Below are positions 63,134 through 64,000 of a stretch of DNA of 64,000 nucleotides, one piece after another. The translations under genes and the position numbers were made by a program. How positions within the stretch are numbered: the stretch's first letter is position 1; each line of letters opens with the position of its first letter. A model generated the notes under the pieces. It was not told where the DNA came from. It searched no databases and saw only the letters and a list, made by a program, of their open reading frames with translations. This DNA is from an uncultured Bacilli bacterium (GTDB lineage Bacteria > Bacillota_I > Bacilli_A > RF39 > UBA660), in contig CAKOQV010000001.1 of assembly GCA_934101345.1 (NCBI GenBank), positions 62,001-126,000 on the forward strand, in the 5' to 3' direction.

Positions 63134-63757
63134 ATGAAATACTTATATATAATAATATTACTTTTTATAATGACTGGATGCACTTTTTCAAATGATTATA
63201 AGGAAGACTATAATATTCTTGAAGATAATTCTATTAGATTTATTAAGAGTGATGCTAGTATATCTTTCTTAATAAATAAGGATAATACTTTTTATCTTCT
63301 AGTGTTAAATGGGACTACTATTACTGATACTGACTATTTAATAAAAATAGATAATACTAAGTATAACATTAACTATACTGAAGAATATCTACTAAAAGAT
63401 ACTTTAGTACTACAAGATATCATATTTAAAATAAATGATAAAATAGAAATAATACTAAATAATAAAACATTTTGCATATACCTAGATAGATTAAATAAAG
63501 ATAATTTTTTAGAATGTGATTTTATATATTTATATGATATTGATAAAGACTTCTATATAACAATAGATAGTAACCTTTTAGTACTCTTTTATGATGCTTA
63601 TACTAAGTTTAATTATAAATTCATGTATGAACTCTCTAAAGTATGGATAGATTCATATACCATAAGTAATGATAGTTATACCACATTAACTATCTATGAA
63701 GATAATTTCTATGTTTCTTCATATAAAATAAGAGGTAAAACTATTCACAAAAAATAA
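63134..63757 (+). CDS. Lipoprotein of unknown function
   Basis: About 207 residues. ATG 63134 is chosen because it opens a lipoprotein signal peptide MKYLYIIILLFIMTGC; the frame is open to 63095 but the extra residues are not signal-like. No strong ribosome site precedes it. The mature part is Asp/Tyr/Ile-rich and beta-prone (ISFLINKDNTFYLLVLN, FYITIDSNLLVLFYD). Not recognised. Lies between element E and a membrane protein gene. Confidence 0.6.
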   Translation: MKYLYIIILLFIMTGCTFSNDYKEDYNILEDNSIRFIKSDASISFLINKDNTFYLLVLNGTTITDTDYLIKIDNTKYNINYTEEYLLKDTLVLQDIIFKINDKIEIILNNKTFCIYLDRLNKDNFLECDFIYLYDIDKDFYITIDSNLLVLFYDAYTKFNYKFMYELSKVWIDSYTISNDSYTTLTIYEDNFYVSSYKIRGKTIHKK

Positions 63758-63795
63758 AAAAAATGATACAATTTATTATATGGAGGAGAAGTAGT

Positions 63796-64000
63796 ATGAA
63801 TAAAAAAGTATTAATAACCATTTTAATAACTATAATTCTTCTCATATTTAGTATAATTCTATATCCTGTAATAAAAAATAATAATTATCAAAAGAAATTA
63901 CTAAATAATATTTATGAAAATACTAATCTAAAAGATATAAAATATTTAAATAAAGATAATAACTACTACATAATAAAAACTAAAGATAAAGTACTAGTTT
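63796..64000 (+). CDS. Membrane-anchored protein, 3' end outside the window (TseB/YpmB-like?)
   Basis: Starts at ATG 63796 behind GGAGGAG and is open to the window edge (68 codons). One membrane helix (about residues 6-26) is followed by an extracytoplasmic beginning ENTNLKDIKYLNKDNNYYII. The layout and this segment resemble the start of YpmB/TseB-like wall-elongation regulators, but the fragment is too short to be sure. Confidence 0.6.
   Translation, partial: MNKKVLITILITIILLIFSIILYPVIKNNNYQKKLLNNIYENTNLKDIKYLNKDNNYYIIKTKDKVLV

Noticed and set aside
1..64000. Genetic code 4 (TGA as Trp), suggested by the very low GC content.
   Set aside because: TGA ends several genes at sensible places and conserved Trp positions use TGG.
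1..64000. CRISPR arrays, insertion sequences, prophage, tRNA and rRNA genes.
   Set aside because: No spaced direct repeats, transposase or phage proteins, cloverleaf sequences or rRNA-like stretches were seen on reading.

Overview
The window reads as a chromosome segment of a walled, monoderm, very AT-rich bacterium of the Bacillota, most likely an uncultured gut-type Bacilli lineage (inference). TGA is used as a stop (for example at 33671-33673, 39824-39826 and 54158-54160) and Trp is TGG, so this is not the Mycoplasma/Spiroplasma code. Purine-rich Shine-Dalgarno sites of the form AGGTGAT or AAGGAG, TTGNNN-17-TATAAT promoters, a T-box leader, MreC/MreD, WhiA, RecU-PBP1 synteny, a YqfQ/VrrA-like protein and an RNase J2-like protein all point the same way. 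No rRNA, tRNA, CRISPR array, transposase or phage gene was found. The gene order looks chromosomal and compact.

Layout. 1-11 kb: the end of a NUDIX hydrolase, a PAP2 phosphatase, a Sel1-repeat protein, an amino-acid/dicarboxylate symporter, radC, mreC-mreD, a VrrA-like protein, and a type II secretion/type IV pilus fragment (inner-membrane F protein and prepilin peptidase) followed by a large secreted protein with InlB-type repeats. 11-26 kb: parC, murF, class A PBP with recU, a DUF378 protein, two anchored or lipid-anchored proteins, gpmI, a compact FtsK-like motor, a phosphodiester glycosidase and a polysaccharide deacetylase. 26-30 kb: a 1256-residue multidomain protein ending in a metallophosphoesterase.

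30-47 kb is a surface-polysaccharide region: LCP ligase, GT4 glycosyltransferase, Stealth phosphotransferase, Wzx flippase, PIG-L deacetylase, a Wzy polymerase fused to an ATP-grasp ligase, a TagA/WecG glycosyltransferase, a GtrB/GtrII/GtrA glucosylation set, UDP-GlcNAc 2-epimerase and TagO/WecA. Together they could start a chain on undecaprenyl phosphate with GlcNAc-1-P, make and add ManNAc, build, flip, polymerise and decorate the repeat unit, and attach the polymer to the wall. 47-64 kb returns to housekeeping: a P-loop nucleotide kinase, alaS, RNase J, a lipoprotein, a small envelope cluster (disordered protein, DUF948, YtxH), an SDR enzyme, whiA, a probable small-RNA locus, a U32 peptidase, a threonine T-box with a small ORF and thrS, a CheD-like protein, cca, a lipoprotein and the start of a membrane-anchored protein.

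The most unusual signal is a family of at least five intergenic elements (about 3.95, 21.1, 46.9, 58.9 and 63.06 kb). Each is built from two adjacent hairpins. The stem sequences differ completely from copy to copy but stay paired, while the apical loop keeps the pattern A-C-Y-(N)-G-G and the flanks are shared. One copy lies in the opposite orientation. This is what compensatory change in a structured nucleic acid looks like, and I cannot match it to a family I know. Other points of interest are the 1256-residue helical/ADP-ribosyltransferase-like/phosphoesterase protein, the Wzy-ATP-grasp fusion, ThrRS without a TGS domain, and an unassigned transcription unit at 56.35-56.66 kb.
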